From assembly GCF_020880975.1 (NCBI RefSeq), contig NZ_JAJIWP010000002.1, positions 310,001 to 374,000 of the forward strand: 64,000 nt of DNA, in the 5' to 3' direction. Of the stretch, positions 53,850 to 62,709 are shown one piece after another. A program made the position numbers and the translations under genes. Each line of letters starts with the position of its first letter. Position 1 is the stretch's first letter. The stretch is from Mucilaginibacter sp. UR6-1. GTDB taxonomy: Bacteria > Bacteroidota > Bacteroidia > Sphingobacteriales > Sphingobacteriaceae. The notes below the pieces were generated by a model. The model searched no databases. It worked only from the letters and a program-made list of their open reading frames with translations, and was not told where the DNA came from.

Positions 53850-53854
53850 TTGAT

Positions 53855-54517
53855 ATGCTTTACTGGAATACGGTGTCGCCGGCTTTAAAAAAAAATCTCC
53901 TTACAATCATGCAAGGACAACCATTCGGAGAATTTCGATTAGTTGGTGGCACTGCGCTAAGTTTATATTGGGGACATCGGATGTCAATTGATATAGATTT
54001 ATTTACTGATGCACAATATGGCAGCGTTGACTTTGCTTCAATTGAAGCTTATTTGAGGCAGGCCTTTCGCATTGTTCAAGGCGATTTCGGTGCCAATCCG
54101 GCTATTGGTAAATCGTACCTGATTGGTGACAAAGAAAATGAGCTCATTAAGTTGGATGTTTACTATTCGATGGATCCTTTTCTATGGCCATCCAATATGC
54201 TGGAAGGGGTACGAATGGCAACAGTGGAGGAGATAATTGCAATGAAAGTGGATGTTGTTCAACGAGGGGGAAGAAAGAAAGATTTTTGGGATTTGCACCA
54301 GGCGATGCGGATTTATACGATTGACCAAATGGTAAGCCTGCATCAACAGCGCTATGAATGGACGCACAACAGCGAGTTGATAAAACGAAATTTTATTGAC
54401 TTTTCATTGGCGGATAATGACTTTGACCCTATCGCATTGACTAATAATGAGTGGGTTTTTATCAAAGAGGACATAGCCGCTGCGATTGAGTCTCCACGAA
54501 GAAGGCGCGGGCGCTAG
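53855..54517 (+). CDS. AbiEii/AbiGii-type nucleotidyltransferase toxin
   Basis: 220 aa with the family signature FRLVGGTALSLYWGHRMSID (29-48) running into IDLF, and the basic block DVVQRGGRKKDFWDLHQA. AbiEii enzymes are nucleotidyltransferases that block growth, for example by tRNA modification, and act in phage abortive infection. Together with the upstream HTH gene it forms a likely toxin-antitoxin pair. Confidence 0.87.
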   Translation: MLYWNTVSPALKKNLLTIMQGQPFGEFRLVGGTALSLYWGHRMSIDIDLFTDAQYGSVDFASIEAYLRQAFRIVQGDFGANPAIGKSYLIGDKENELIKLDVYYSMDPFLWPSNMLEGVRMATVEEIIAMKVDVVQRGGRKKDFWDLHQAMRIYTIDQMVSLHQQRYEWTHNSELIKRNFIDFSLADNDFDPIALTNNEWVFIKEDIAAAIESPRRRRGR

Positions 54518-54565
54518 TTTTTCAACAGTAAGAAATTTAAAAGCGGTTGGATATGTCAGTACATA

Positions 54566-56188
54566 TCAAATTAAGACCCATCTATGCAAACCATCGTCTG
54601 TCGGATTTAACATCAATTTTGCTTTCAGATTTCTCTCTAAAAAGTAAAAGGATGAATCCAATGTTTGCGCGGCATACCCAAGTTTCTCCGACGGGCCGAG
54701 ATAGTTAATTATTAGCGCAAAAGGGGATACGCTATCTAGTTGCCTATCCCATTCGATCAAATTCTCCTGCCGGTATTTCAAATACGCGCGGTAGGAAACC
54801 CAGCTGATTGAAACCTTCAAGCCTTTAAAATCGTCCAACTCCCGAAGAATCGGTGCAATGAAAGCTACAGTCTCTTCATATGCTTTATTTCGTACATCAG
54901 TTACATTGATAGCCGCTTTCGCCATATCACCCTGGCTTGTTGGTGCGGCCTGACTAGATTTTGAATCCAAACCTGACCTCAGTATTTTCATATCGTTACT
55001 TACTTTTCTGTCTTTAACCCTGGAGTAAATTTGTGTGGTAGTGATCTTGGTATGCCCAAGCATCTTGCTAACGGATTCAATTGGTATTCCATTTTCTAAA
55101 GTCACGGTTGTTGCAAAGGTATGCCTGGCCGTGTGGGTAGTTAGCTTTTTGTTGATGCCACATAATTCCGCTATTTCGTGTAAGTACTCATTCATTTTCT
55201 GGTTGCTTCGCATTGGCAACAACCTGTTTCTCGTGGTACACAAAGGGTGCTCTTTGTATTTTTCGATAATGGCTATAGCTTTCTGCATCAAGGGTACGTT
55301 TGCTTCAATTTTTGACTTGGTGCGCTCTGTGATGATCCAGAGTTCGCCGTCTGTTTTACGAACAACGTGCTGTGGCGTCAGTTTACAGGCGTCGACAAAG
55401 GCATATCCTGTGTAGCAAGAGAATAAATAACAATCAGCAATTTCTTTTAGCCTTTCAGTAGTGAAAATTTTAGATTCCAGAATTTGCAATTCTTCCGATT
55501 CAAGCTCTGTACGGGAAACCTTATGGGTGGTGCAGACGAATGCTGCAAATGGATTATGGGCGATCCATTTATTTTGACAGGCGATATTTATAATCCGCTT
55601 TACTCGTTTAATGTAACTCATCGTTACATTGTGACTTATATTATCATGCACTTTCAGATAATGTTCGAAATCGGTTATAAACGAATACTGTAGGGCATCT
55701 AGGTACATGTCCGGGACTTTGTATTGGTGCCTTAGGAATTCAGCAACTTTAACCTTTATGGTTTCATATTTCGTATGCGTCGCCTTGACCACCCCCTTGC
55801 CGATCAATTCGTACATCTTCAGGTTATGCTCTTCGAATACTGCGAGTAGTTTCCGTCGCGCATCTACTTGCTTGTCTTTACCAAGATATTTTATTTTAAT
55901 GAGTTCTGCCGAAACAGTCGCGTCCGCATTAATAAGTCGATCGAAAGTCCGTTCGATCTCTTTTTTAATTACGCCAATTTCTGTGTTGATCTTCTTTGAC
56001 GAAGCGCTTCCATCCATCATCAAACCATAACTCGCACTCCAGTTATTCAACTCCACTCTTAGATTTGTTGAGATTTCAGCCCGTTTTCCTAAATAAGTAA
56101 GTCTGACGTAGAGGGGAACCAGATTATCCGGTGACTTTCTTGCCCTGTTAGCCCATACTAAAACTGATAAATTGCCTGCATTGTTCAT
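54566..56188 (-). CDS. int: Tyrosine integrase of the island
   Basis: 540 aa. The N-terminal arm domain (NLSVLVWANRARKSPDNLVP) and SAM-like core domain are followed by the catalytic domain: SCYTGYAFVDACKL (Arg I absent, as in IntDOT), HTARHTFATTVTL and LGHTKITTTQIYSRV with the nucleophilic Tyr. About 130 residues follow the Tyr, far more than usual, ending in a helical segment with WVSYRAYLKYRQEN. It lies 260 bp from the tRNA-Asp att core and most likely catalyses island integration and excision. Confidence 0.92.
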   Translation of the reverse strand: MNNAGNLSVLVWANRARKSPDNLVPLYVRLTYLGKRAEISTNLRVELNNWSASYGLMMDGSASSKKINTEIGVIKKEIERTFDRLINADATVSAELIKIKYLGKDKQVDARRKLLAVFEEHNLKMYELIGKGVVKATHTKYETIKVKVAEFLRHQYKVPDMYLDALQYSFITDFEHYLKVHDNISHNVTMSYIKRVKRIINIACQNKWIAHNPFAAFVCTTHKVSRTELESEELQILESKIFTTERLKEIADCYLFSCYTGYAFVDACKLTPQHVVRKTDGELWIITERTKSKIEANVPLMQKAIAIIEKYKEHPLCTTRNRLLPMRSNQKMNEYLHEIAELCGINKKLTTHTARHTFATTVTLENGIPIESVSKMLGHTKITTTQIYSRVKDRKVSNDMKILRSGLDSKSSQAAPTSQGDMAKAAINVTDVRNKAYEETVAFIAPILRELDDFKGLKVSISWVSYRAYLKYRQENLIEWDRQLDSVSPFALIINYLGPSEKLGYAAQTLDSSFYFLERNLKAKLMLNPTDDGLHRWVLI

Positions 56189-56296
56189 TTGTTGCTCCTT
56201 TTAAGCCTTTTGTAATTGAATTAATTGATGCCTTTTGGTTCGTTTTAGATTGATTTTATTCGCTCTAAAACTCTATAAGTCAATTAATTAAAAGCT

Positions 56297-56350
56297 TATT
56301 CGGTTAACAAATATAGCAGACCTTCCTTGTTAACCGAACTGTTAACCGAG
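56297..56350. repeat. Integrase arm-type sites, right end
   Basis: One inverted site TATTCGGTTA (56297-56306) and two direct GTTAACCGA copies 12 bp apart (56329 and 56341), the last 107 bp before the att core. Matching geometry is found outside the left end of the island. Confidence 0.7.
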
Positions 56351-56394
56351 GATGGCATTTTAGATGATTTGAAACGAGTGGTTTTGACATAAAA

Positions 56395-56425
56395 AAACCG
56401 CTTAATTCGTTGAATTAAGCGGTTT
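56395..56425 (-). terminator. Terminator downstream of tRNA-Asp
   Basis: A perfect 14-bp stem (AAACCGCTTAATTC) with a 3-nt loop; the A-run at 56391-56397 gives a T-tail on the minus strand. It lies inside the island, so the element brings its own terminator for the tRNA it enters. Confidence 0.85.
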
Positions 56426-56447
56426 CGGTGAGTTTTGAAACTCTCTA

Positions 56448-56464
56448 AGCGGAATGGACGGGAC
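56448..56464. other. Right attachment site (att core) in tRNA-Asp
   Basis: AGCGGAATGGACGGGAC covers the acceptor-stem 3' strand and part of the T arm of tRNA-Asp. The identical 17 bp occur at 22144-22160. The island keeps the tRNA intact. Confidence 0.88.
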
Positions 56465-56523
56465 TCGAACCCGCGACCCCATGCGTGACAGGCATGTATT
56501 CTAACCAGCTGAACTACCACTCC
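56450..56523 (-). tRNA. tRNA-Asp (anticodon GTC)
   Basis: 74 nt without encoded CCA. The acceptor stem pairs GGAGTGG with CCATTCC, discriminator G73. The D arm (GTTCAGCTGGTTAGAAT), anticodon loop CTGTCAC (GTC at 56487-56489) and T arm GCGGGTTCGAGTCCCGT are all standard. It is the integration target of the island. Confidence 0.95.
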
Positions 56524-56526
56524 TTG

Positions 56527-56918
56527 TTCGTTTTGGTGGTGCAAATATACGCACGATTTGATATTCTGCAAGAGGTTTTTGAAAAAAATGTGCGATTGTG
56601 TAGCGTTACTTAACGTTTTTTTATTGTAAATATTTCATAATCCATAGGTTAGGCTCATGTAAAAAAAAATAATTTTTTTACATGAGGAGATTAATTGATG
56701 CTTGCTTTGCAGCAAGAGTGTCAAAATCGTGATCTAACTTTACAATAGGGTTTGGTTGCGGCACAGTAAATAGCGGTTATCGCAAATATTCGTCAAGGTA
56801 TGTATTGATTGGGCAGTTTTAATAGGCGTGGCTACTTAACAATTTGGTTGCAAATGCCTGCAAAAAACTCGTTATTTGATCAACAGGCACGATCATCTGC
56901 CGCTCCTGTAAATATTTT
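56527..56918. other. Intergenic region with 14-bp hairpin
   Basis: No gene is seen. It must hold the tRNA-Asp promoter (just right of 56523, minus strand) and the KDG kinase promoter. A perfect inverted repeat CTCATGTAAAAAAA (56654-56667 and 56673-56686) lies in the middle. Confidence 0.6.
56654..56686. repeat. 14-bp inverted repeat
   Basis: CTCATGTAAAAAAA and TTTTTTTACATGAG with a 5-nt AT spacer. It could be a bidirectional terminator or a regulator site for the downstream KDG genes. Confidence 0.6.
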
Positions 56919-57935
56919 ATGGAAAAAAACATTCTTTGTTTTGGTGAGTTGCTGTTACGCATTACCCCGGATGCGGGTGGCGACTGGTTGAATACTAACA
57001 ATTTGCCATTTTTTATAGGTGGTGCAGAATTGAATGTGGCCACCGCGCTTGCTTTATGGCAGTTACCGGTGCAGTATTATACCGCTTTGCCCGATAATTA
57101 TCTGTCTAAACAATTGCTTGGTCATCTGCAGCAAAATGGTATAGTTACTGATAAGGTCAGGTTCTGGGGTGATCGTATAGGGTTGTATTACCTCACCAAA
57201 GGTCAGGATGTAAAGCATGATGCGCTGATCTATGACAGGGCGCATTCATCCTTTTCCGAGTTAAAACCGGGTATCATTAACTGGGATGAGGTGCTGGCTG
57301 ATGTAAGCTGGGTTCATTTTAGTGCCATATCGCCCGCGGTTAGCCAAAGCGCGGCTGATGTTTGCCTGGAGGCGGTTAAGGCGGCTTCGGCAAAAGGTAT
57401 TACCATATCGGTGGATCTGAATTACCGGGCCAAGTTATGGAAGTACGGCAAATCTCCTGTCGAAATTATGCAGCAGTTGTTACCATATTGCGATGTGGTG
57501 ATGGGCAATGTATGGGCGGCCGAAGCGATGCTCGGCATAGAGGTAGTGCCGGATATTCATGAAAGCGGCCAAAAAAGTATTTATTTAAAAGAAGCGCTCA
57601 ATACGTCCGAAGAAATAGTTAAACGCTACCCAAAATGTAAAGCAGTGGCCAATACCTTCAGGTTTGGTAATGATAACGATATCAATTACTATACCGCACT
57701 GTACACAGCCGGCCAATTTATCAGTTCAAAAGAATATTCATCAAACCAGATAGTTGATAAGGTAGGCAGTGGCGATTGTTATATGGCCGGGCTTATTTAT
57801 GGCATGTACAACAATTGGGCACCTGCTGAAGTGCTGGAATATGCTACAGCCGCCGCCTTTACCAAATTATTTGTAGAGAGCGATACTACTAACAAAACCG
57901 TTAACGACATACAAAAAGCGATAAGCAATGAATAA
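56919..57935 (+). CDS. kdgK: PfkB family sugar kinase, 2-dehydro-3-deoxygluconate kinase
   Basis: 338 aa with the two PfkB signatures: FIGGAELNVATALA near the start and DKVGSGDCYMAGLIYG at the end with catalytic Asp286. It phosphorylates 2-keto-3-deoxygluconate to KDPG with ATP. The KDPG aldolase gene overlaps it by 8 bp (ATGAATAA), which makes the substrate assignment strong. The pair finishes uronate degradation in the cytoplasm. Confidence 0.88.
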   Translation: MEKNILCFGELLLRITPDAGGDWLNTNNLPFFIGGAELNVATALALWQLPVQYYTALPDNYLSKQLLGHLQQNGIVTDKVRFWGDRIGLYYLTKGQDVKHDALIYDRAHSSFSELKPGIINWDEVLADVSWVHFSAISPAVSQSAADVCLEAVKAASAKGITISVDLNYRAKLWKYGKSPVEIMQQLLPYCDVVMGNVWAAEAMLGIEVVPDIHESGQKSIYLKEALNTSEEIVKRYPKCKAVANTFRFGNDNDINYYTALYTAGQFISSKEYSSNQIVDKVGSGDCYMAGLIYGMYNNWAPAEVLEYATAAAFTKLFVESDTTNKTVNDIQKAISNE

Positions 57936-58587
57936 AAAGGAACAGGTACTTGACAGCATTATAGCGCAGGGCATGCTGCCGCTGTTTTTTTATGAAGATG
58001 CACAGGTAAGCGTTGATGTTACCAGCACGCTTTACAAGGCAGGAGTAAGGGTGTTTGAGTATACAAACCGTGGTCCGCAGGCTTTGGATAATTATCGTGA
58101 ACTGAAAAAATTACAGAAAAAGGAATGGCCTGATCTGTACCTGGGTATTGGCACTATTAAATCTGTTGATGAGGCCGAGGCATTCATTAGTGCCGGTGCC
58201 GATTTTATTGTATCGCCCATAGTTAACCCGGAGGTGGCCAAAGTAGCTCAAAAACACAAATTGCTGTGGGTGCCCGGTTGTATGACGCCAACCGAAATAT
58301 ATACCGCCCAGCAGCACGATGCCGGCCTGATAAAGCTTTTTCCGGCGGGTACATTGAAGCCGGATTTTTTAAGCGCTATAAAAGAATTATTCCCGGGGCA
58401 ACTGTTTATACCTACCGGTGGTGTTGATACCACAAAGGAGAGTATTTTAGCCTGGTTTAGGGCAGGCGTGTGCGCCGTAGGCATGGGCAGCAAGCTTATC
58501 AGCAAAAAGGTGCTTGAGGAAAAACTGTACGATCAATTATATACCGATACCGTTTACGTTACCGAACTCATCCAAAGCTGTAAATAA
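57928..58587 (+). CDS. eda: KDPG/KHG aldolase
   Basis: 219-aa class I aldolase. The Schiff-base lysine is Lys136 in GLIKLFPAG; other family blocks are FEYTNRGPQAL (with the catalytic Glu), GIGTIKSVDEAEAFISAGAD, FIVSPIVNPEV and IPTGGVDTTKE. It splits 2-keto-3-deoxy-6-phosphogluconate into pyruvate and glyceraldehyde 3-phosphate. Translation is coupled to kdgK. Confidence 0.92.
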   Translation: MNKKEQVLDSIIAQGMLPLFFYEDAQVSVDVTSTLYKAGVRVFEYTNRGPQALDNYRELKKLQKKEWPDLYLGIGTIKSVDEAEAFISAGADFIVSPIVNPEVAKVAQKHKLLWVPGCMTPTEIYTAQQHDAGLIKLFPAGTLKPDFLSAIKELFPGQLFIPTGGVDTTKESILAWFRAGVCAVGMGSKLISKKVLEEKLYDQLYTDTVYVTELIQSCK

Positions 58588-58658
58588 CACCGATGGTCAT
58601 TTTTTTGTAATTGTATGATGTGTAGCTATTGGCATATCAACCAATAATTTACATTTAT

Positions 58659-58681
58659 ACTGTAATAAAAAACATTACAGT
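58659..58681. promoter_or_regulatory. Rrf2 operator, copy 1
   Basis: Perfect palindrome ACTGTAAT, 7-nt spacer, ATTACAGT (23 bp), ending 3 bp before the start codon of the Rrf2-type gene. The same element recurs at 59106-59128. Confidence 0.8.
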
Positions 58682-58683
58682 TA

Positions 58684-59091
58684 ATGAACAACGTAAGGTT
58701 TTCAACAGCGCTACATATTTTAACCCTCCATTATTACATGAAGGATGAAATGCTTACGTCGGATTTTATAGCAGGCAGCATGAATGTAAATGCCGCTATT
58801 GTACGTAAAGAAACCAGCAACCTGCGCAAGTGCGGGTTGGTCACCACTAAAGAGGGCAAGGGTGGAGGTACCATGCTGGCAAAACAGGCAAAAGATATCC
58901 GCCTTTCCGACGTTTATAATGCCGTGCGGCAAACATCCCCGTTAGGAAAAAAAAATGTACCCAACCCTGCTTGTCCGGTTGGGAAACAGATAAATACCGA
59001 ACTTGACATTTTGTACAACAAAGCTGAAGAAGCGATGGTGAGCAAATTGGCCGCTGTTACGCTGGAGGCTTTTTGCAAACCGATAATATAA
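58684..59091 (+). CDS. Rrf2 family transcriptional regulator (YwnA-like)
   Basis: 135 aa with the Rrf2 winged helix: MNNVRFSTALHILTLHYYMK, TSDFIAGSMNVNAAIVRKET and the wing GLVTTKEGKGGGTMLAK. The three-cysteine iron-sulfur set of IscR is not present; single cysteines lie in RKCGL, NPACPVG and FCKP. It is followed by an NAD(P)-binding gene. In Bacillus, ywnA and ywnB have the same pairing. Confidence 0.88.
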   Translation: MNNVRFSTALHILTLHYYMKDEMLTSDFIAGSMNVNAAIVRKETSNLRKCGLVTTKEGKGGGTMLAKQAKDIRLSDVYNAVRQTSPLGKKNVPNPACPVGKQINTELDILYNKAEEAMVSKLAAVTLEAFCKPII

Positions 59092-59105
59092 ATTTTTTAA
59101 TTAAT

Positions 59106-59128
59106 ACTGTAATTATATAGGTTACAGT
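59106..59128. promoter_or_regulatory. Rrf2 operator, copy 2
   Basis: ACTGTAAT, 7-nt spacer, GTTACAGT: same 23-bp layout and arms (one mismatch) as copy 1, placed 30 bp before the NAD(P)-binding gene. Confidence 0.8.
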
Positions 59129-59157
59129 TTTATCAAACAACTTAAATAAACATAAAA

Positions 59158-59808
59158 ATGAAAGTAGCATTAATTGGCGCCACAGGCTTTGTAGGTACCG
59201 CCGTATTGAACGAACTGGACAAAAGAGGGCATGAGGTTATAGCCATTGCCCGTAACATTGACAAAGTAAAGCAGGGTGCTAAAATTACCCCTGTTAAGGC
59301 TGATGTTTATAATGAGGATGAAGTGACCGCCGCCGTAAAAGGTGCTGATGTGGTAGTGAATACCTTTAATTCCGGCTGGACTAACCCTAATATTTATGAT
59401 GACTTTTTGCGCGGATCAATAGCCATACAAGAAGGTACTAAAGCAGCAGGCGTTAAGCGTTTCTTCACCGTTGGCGGTGCAGGTAGTTTATATGCGGCAC
59501 CCGGTGTGCAATTGGTGGATACCCCACAGTTTCCGGCTGAATACAAGGCAGGAGCAACCGCGGCACGCGATTACCTGAACCATATCAAAAACGAAACTGA
59601 GCTTGACTGGACATTTTTGAGTCCGGCTATTGAAATGCACCAGGGTACGGCAGGTATTATTAAAGGTACCTACCGCGTAGGGCTGGATGAGCCTGTTTTT
59701 GACGAGAACCACCGCAGCATCATCTCGGTTGAAGATATGGCTACCGCTATTGTTGATGAATTGGAAAACCCGAAACACATTCGCCAGCGCTTTACGGTGG
59801 CTTATTAA
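59158..59808 (+). CDS. NAD(P)-binding atypical SDR (YwnB-like)
   Basis: 216 aa with GATGFVGTAVLNEL at the N-terminus and VVNTFNSGW, a family of NAD(P)H-binding proteins related to biliverdin reductase B and YwnB. It lacks a classical YxxxK active site. Its promoter contains an Rrf2 operator copy, so it is probably repressed by the neighbouring regulator and induced by redox or thiol stress. Confidence 0.85.
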   Translation: MKVALIGATGFVGTAVLNELDKRGHEVIAIARNIDKVKQGAKITPVKADVYNEDEVTAAVKGADVVVNTFNSGWTNPNIYDDFLRGSIAIQEGTKAAGVKRFFTVGGAGSLYAAPGVQLVDTPQFPAEYKAGATAARDYLNHIKNETELDWTFLSPAIEMHQGTAGIIKGTYRVGLDEPVFDENHRSIISVEDMATAIVDELENPKHIRQRFTVAY

Positions 59809-59888
59809 TCAATTCCGGAGGCGATATAAAGTAAATCTCCGGTTAAAGGAAACGGGCGTTACACATTGTTAGTAACGCCCGTTTCTTT

Positions 59889-60506
59889 TTATTTTTTAGG
59901 ATCGCAAATAGTAGTGAGTTTTTTGGTGTAGTCGGGCTCAAGCGGCTCGTTGGTTTGGGCCAGGCGCTGGGCGCCTACATTTGCCGGGCAAGCTATACCA
60001 TAGGGGGCATCATAAATAATAGGGTCATTACCGGCTTTGTCTATCAATTCTTTCGGCACAAATATTTGTACTTTGGTTATGGAGTATCCCTGCGGAATGT
60101 AGCGGATGTAATACCCATCCGGGTGTAATGCCCACGTGCCTGATGGGTACTCGCTATTGTTATTAGGAGCTATCCCGGCCAGCACCGCGTACTTTTCCAT
60201 CTCCTCGTAACTGGTCATTTCGTACAGTCCGGCGCATAATATATAACCGCCACCTGTTGCTTTAGGTAGCAGGTACAGGGGCTGAGCTGTAACACCTTCC
60301 TGGAATGATGGGGGTTTTGAACCGGTAACAATGGCATCATCCTTAAAATTGGTGGTGATAGCGGCCGGCTGTTTAATGATCTTATTCAGATTAAGGCCAC
60401 TGCTGCCCAGCATATCGCTGCCTTTTTTTAGTAAACCGCCCAACTGCGCGTAGCCGGGCTGTGTAATGGCAATACAGGTAATTATTGCAAATAATAATCT
60501 TTTCAT
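59889..60506 (-). CDS. Exported protein of unknown function
   Basis: 205 aa with a signal peptide (LLFAIITCIAITQPGYAQ). The mature part has KATGGGYILCAGLYEMTSYE and SGTWALHPDGYYIRYIPQGY but no family I recognise. It lies alone between convergent and divergent neighbours. A function should not be assigned. Confidence 0.7.
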   Translation of the reverse strand: MKRLLFAIITCIAITQPGYAQLGGLLKKGSDMLGSSGLNLNKIIKQPAAITTNFKDDAIVTGSKPPSFQEGVTAQPLYLLPKATGGGYILCAGLYEMTSYEEMEKYAVLAGIAPNNNSEYPSGTWALHPDGYYIRYIPQGYSITKVQIFVPKELIDKAGNDPIIYDAPYGIACPANVGAQRLAQTNEPLEPDYTKKLTTICDPKK

Positions 60507-60720
60507 GGTAATAGGTGTGTTTTAGAGTTCCGAAAGATATTAATAGCTTTTTGTAGGCGCAATAAAAAGTTTCCTGTAGATTAAAAAACAACAGGCGAAA
60601 CGTATTTTACATGGGGTAAAGCTGACGATATGATAAAGTATAACAACATCATTTAAATGTTAGATTGTAAAAAAAAGATGCCATTACCTGCGTAGGGTAG
60701 CTTAGTTAATAAAATAATTT

Positions 60721-60728
60721 TAGCTTTG
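60721..60728 (+). promoter_or_regulatory. -7 promoter box of sucD
   Basis: TAGCTTTG matches TAnnTTTG and lies 29 bp before the sucD start codon. Confidence 0.6.
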
Positions 60729-60749
60729 CGTTGAATAAAAAAAAAGCCA

Positions 60750-61628
60750 ATGAGTGTTCTTGTAAATAAAGATTCCAAAGTAATAGTTCAGGGTTTTACC
60801 GGTAACGAGGGTACTTACCATGCCTCGCAAATGATTGAGTATGGTACGCAGCTTGTAGGTGGTGTAACACCTGGCAAAGGCGGCCAAACGCATCTTGATC
60901 GTCCGGTTTTCAATACCGTTAAAGACGCTGTTGATACCACAGGTGCTGATGTATCTATCATCTTTGTGCCTCCGGCTTTCGCGGCCGACGCTATTATGGA
61001 AGCTGCTGAGGCAGGCATCAAAGTTATTGTTTGTATTACCGAGGGCATCCCTACAAAGGATATGATCCAGGTGAAAGAATATTTGACAGACAAGGATTCT
61101 CGTTTGATCGGTCCTAACTGTCCGGGTATCATTACTGCCGATGAGGCTAAGATCGGTATCATGCCGGGCTTTATCTTCAAAAAAGGCAATGTAGGTGTGG
61201 TTTCAAAATCAGGTACCTTAACTTACGAGGCGGTTGACCAGGTGGTTAAAGCCGGGTTAGGTATCACTACCGCTATCGGTATCGGTGGCGACCCGATCAT
61301 CGGTACACCAACTAAAGAAGCTGTTGAGTTGTTAATGAACGACCCGGAAACTCACGGTATCATCATGATAGGTGAAATTGGCGGTGGCATGGAAGCTGAA
61401 GCTGCCCGCTGGATAAAAGAACACGGTACTAAACCGGTAGTAGGCTTTATTGCCGGCCAAACAGCGCCTCCGGGCCGCCGTATGGGCCATGCCGGTGCTA
61501 TTGTTGGCGGTGCTGATGATACTGCCGCAGCTAAGATGAAGATCATGGCTGAGTGTGGTATCCGTGTTGTAGAGTCACCTGCTGAAATTGGTGCGGCTAT
61601 GGCTGAGGAACTGGCTAAGTTAGCATAA
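60750..61628 (+). CDS. sucD: Succinyl-CoA ligase alpha subunit
   Basis: 292 aa, full length. It has the CoA-binding [17 protein letters not shown] and [18 protein letters not shown] blocks, GPNCPGII, and phospho-His247 in [12 protein letters not shown]. It converts succinyl-CoA to succinate with nucleotide triphosphate formation in the TCA cycle, with SucC, which is not in the window. A -7 box lies upstream. Confidence 0.96.
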   Translation: MSVLVNKDSKVIVQGFTGNEGTYHASQMIEYGTQLVGGVTPGKGGQTHLDRPVFNTVKDAVDTTGADVSIIFVPPAFAADAIMEAAEAGIKVIVCITEGIPTKDMIQVKEYLTDKDSRLIGPNCPGIITADEAKIGIMPGFIFKKGNVGVVSKSGTLTYEAVDQVVKAGLGITTAIGIGGDPIIGTPTKEAVELLMNDPETHGIIMIGEIGGGMEAEAARWIKEHGTKPVVGFIAGQTAPPGRRMGHAGAIVGGADDTAAAKMKIMAECGIRVVESPAEIGAAMAEELAKLA

Positions 61629-61860
61629 GGCTAAAAGCGTAAAGGCGAAAGCTAAAAAGCTATTATAATATTGAAAATCCTGGTTGAAAGACCGGGATTT
61701 TTTGTTTTGACAGGTGATGTCAAACTCATGTAAACAACATGGCGAAAAAAACTATTGGTCTTAAAATTGATTATATTTATATATCGATAAAACCAATATA
61801 ACAGTGAAATCACCTAAGTAATCGGTGAAATCATAATCAAATCAGTGTAATCTAAATAAT

Positions 61861-62226
61861 ATGAAATACAACGAACTGACACCCGACGAAGAAAGGGTAA
61901 TACTTTATAAAGGCACCGAGCGCCCGTTCACAGGCTCGCTGTTAAATAATAAAGCGCAGGGTATATACGTGTGTAAGCGCTGCGATACGCCGCTCTATCG
62001 GTCTGACGATAAGTTTGAGAGCTTTTGCGGCTGGCCAAGCTTTGACGATGAGATACCCGGTGCCGTGCAACGCATAACGGATGCCGATGGCCGCCGTACC
62101 GAAATACTTTGCGCTAACTGCGGGGCACACTTAGGCCACGTGTTTTTGGGCGAAGGCTTTACCTCCAAAAACACACGCCATTGTGTAAACTCAGTATCGA
62201 TGAAATTTGTTCCGCTGGAAGATTAA
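61861..62226 (+). CDS. msrB: Peptide methionine (R)-S-oxide reductase
   Basis: 121 aa, cytoplasmic form. Zinc cysteines are Cys38/Cys41 and Cys84/Cys87 ([19 protein letters not shown]); catalytic Cys108 lies in [14 protein letters not shown] is present. It repairs R-methionine sulfoxide in proteins using thioredoxin. It converges with the HIT gene, overlapping by 4 bp. Confidence 0.95.
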   Translation: MKYNELTPDEERVILYKGTERPFTGSLLNNKAQGIYVCKRCDTPLYRSDDKFESFCGWPSFDDEIPGAVQRITDADGRRTEILCANCGAHLGHVFLGEGFTSKNTRHCVNSVSMKFVPLED

Positions 62227-62636
62227 ATGTCCTCGGAGTTTTGGCGGAGGGCTTCCTTTATCTGGTCTTTGGTGGCTTCAAACTGCTCCGGGGTAAAGCT
62301 TAGCTTCGGACGGGAGAAGTTAATATCATCCACATGATTAACCGGGATAAGGTGTATATGCACATGCGGCACCTCAAGGCCTATAACCGCTACGCCGATA
62401 CGCTGGCAGGGTACGGCCTTTTCAATACCCTTGGCTACTATTTTAGCAAAAATGTGTAAGCCGGTATACGTTTCATCATCAAGATCAAAAATATAGTCAA
62501 CCTCTTTTTTGGGGATCACCAGTACATGACCCTCAGCCAGCGGAGAGATATCTAAAAAGGCTAAAAAATCATTGCTTTCGGCAACAACATGGGCCGGTAT
62601 TTCGCCCGCTACTATTTTTGAAAATATACTTGACAT
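62223..62636 (-). CDS. HIT family nucleotide hydrolase
   Basis: From [18 protein letters not shown] it is 137 aa; an open frame 35 codons further upstream is non-conserved in character. The histidine triad is HVHIHLIPV. It resembles Hint-type purine nucleoside phosphoramidases, with [16 protein letters not shown] in the middle. Its stop overlaps the msrB stop region by 4 bp. Confidence 0.92.
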   Translation of the reverse strand: MSSIFSKIVAGEIPAHVVAESNDFLAFLDISPLAEGHVLVIPKKEVDYIFDLDDETYTGLHIFAKIVAKGIEKAVPCQRIGVAVIGLEVPHVHIHLIPVNHVDDINFSRPKLSFTPEQFEATKDQIKEALRQNSEDI

Positions 62637-62709
62637 GAATGTAGTTATTGATTTATTGAGGGAGTGAATTATTGATTCAGTTAGCTTTTTATTATCGAAT
62701 AATTGAAGG

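Larger units (their letters stand above)
22144..56464. mobile_element. Mobilizable genomic island in tRNA-Asp
   Basis: The two 17-bp tRNA-derived direct repeats enclose about 34.3 kb. A tyrosine integrase lies next to the tRNA end, transcribed away from it. The element carries mobC, a relaxase and an oriT-like region but no mating-pore genes, so it should be an integrative mobilizable element that needs a helper for transfer. Cargo is mostly anti-phage and stress functions. Paired arm sites with 12-bp spacing occur just inside both ends (22219-22240 and 56329-56350). Confidence 0.85.

Noticed and set aside
22144..56464. CRISPR array or cas genes within the defence island
   Set aside because: No spaced direct repeats of 25-40 bp and no Cas protein motif were seen.
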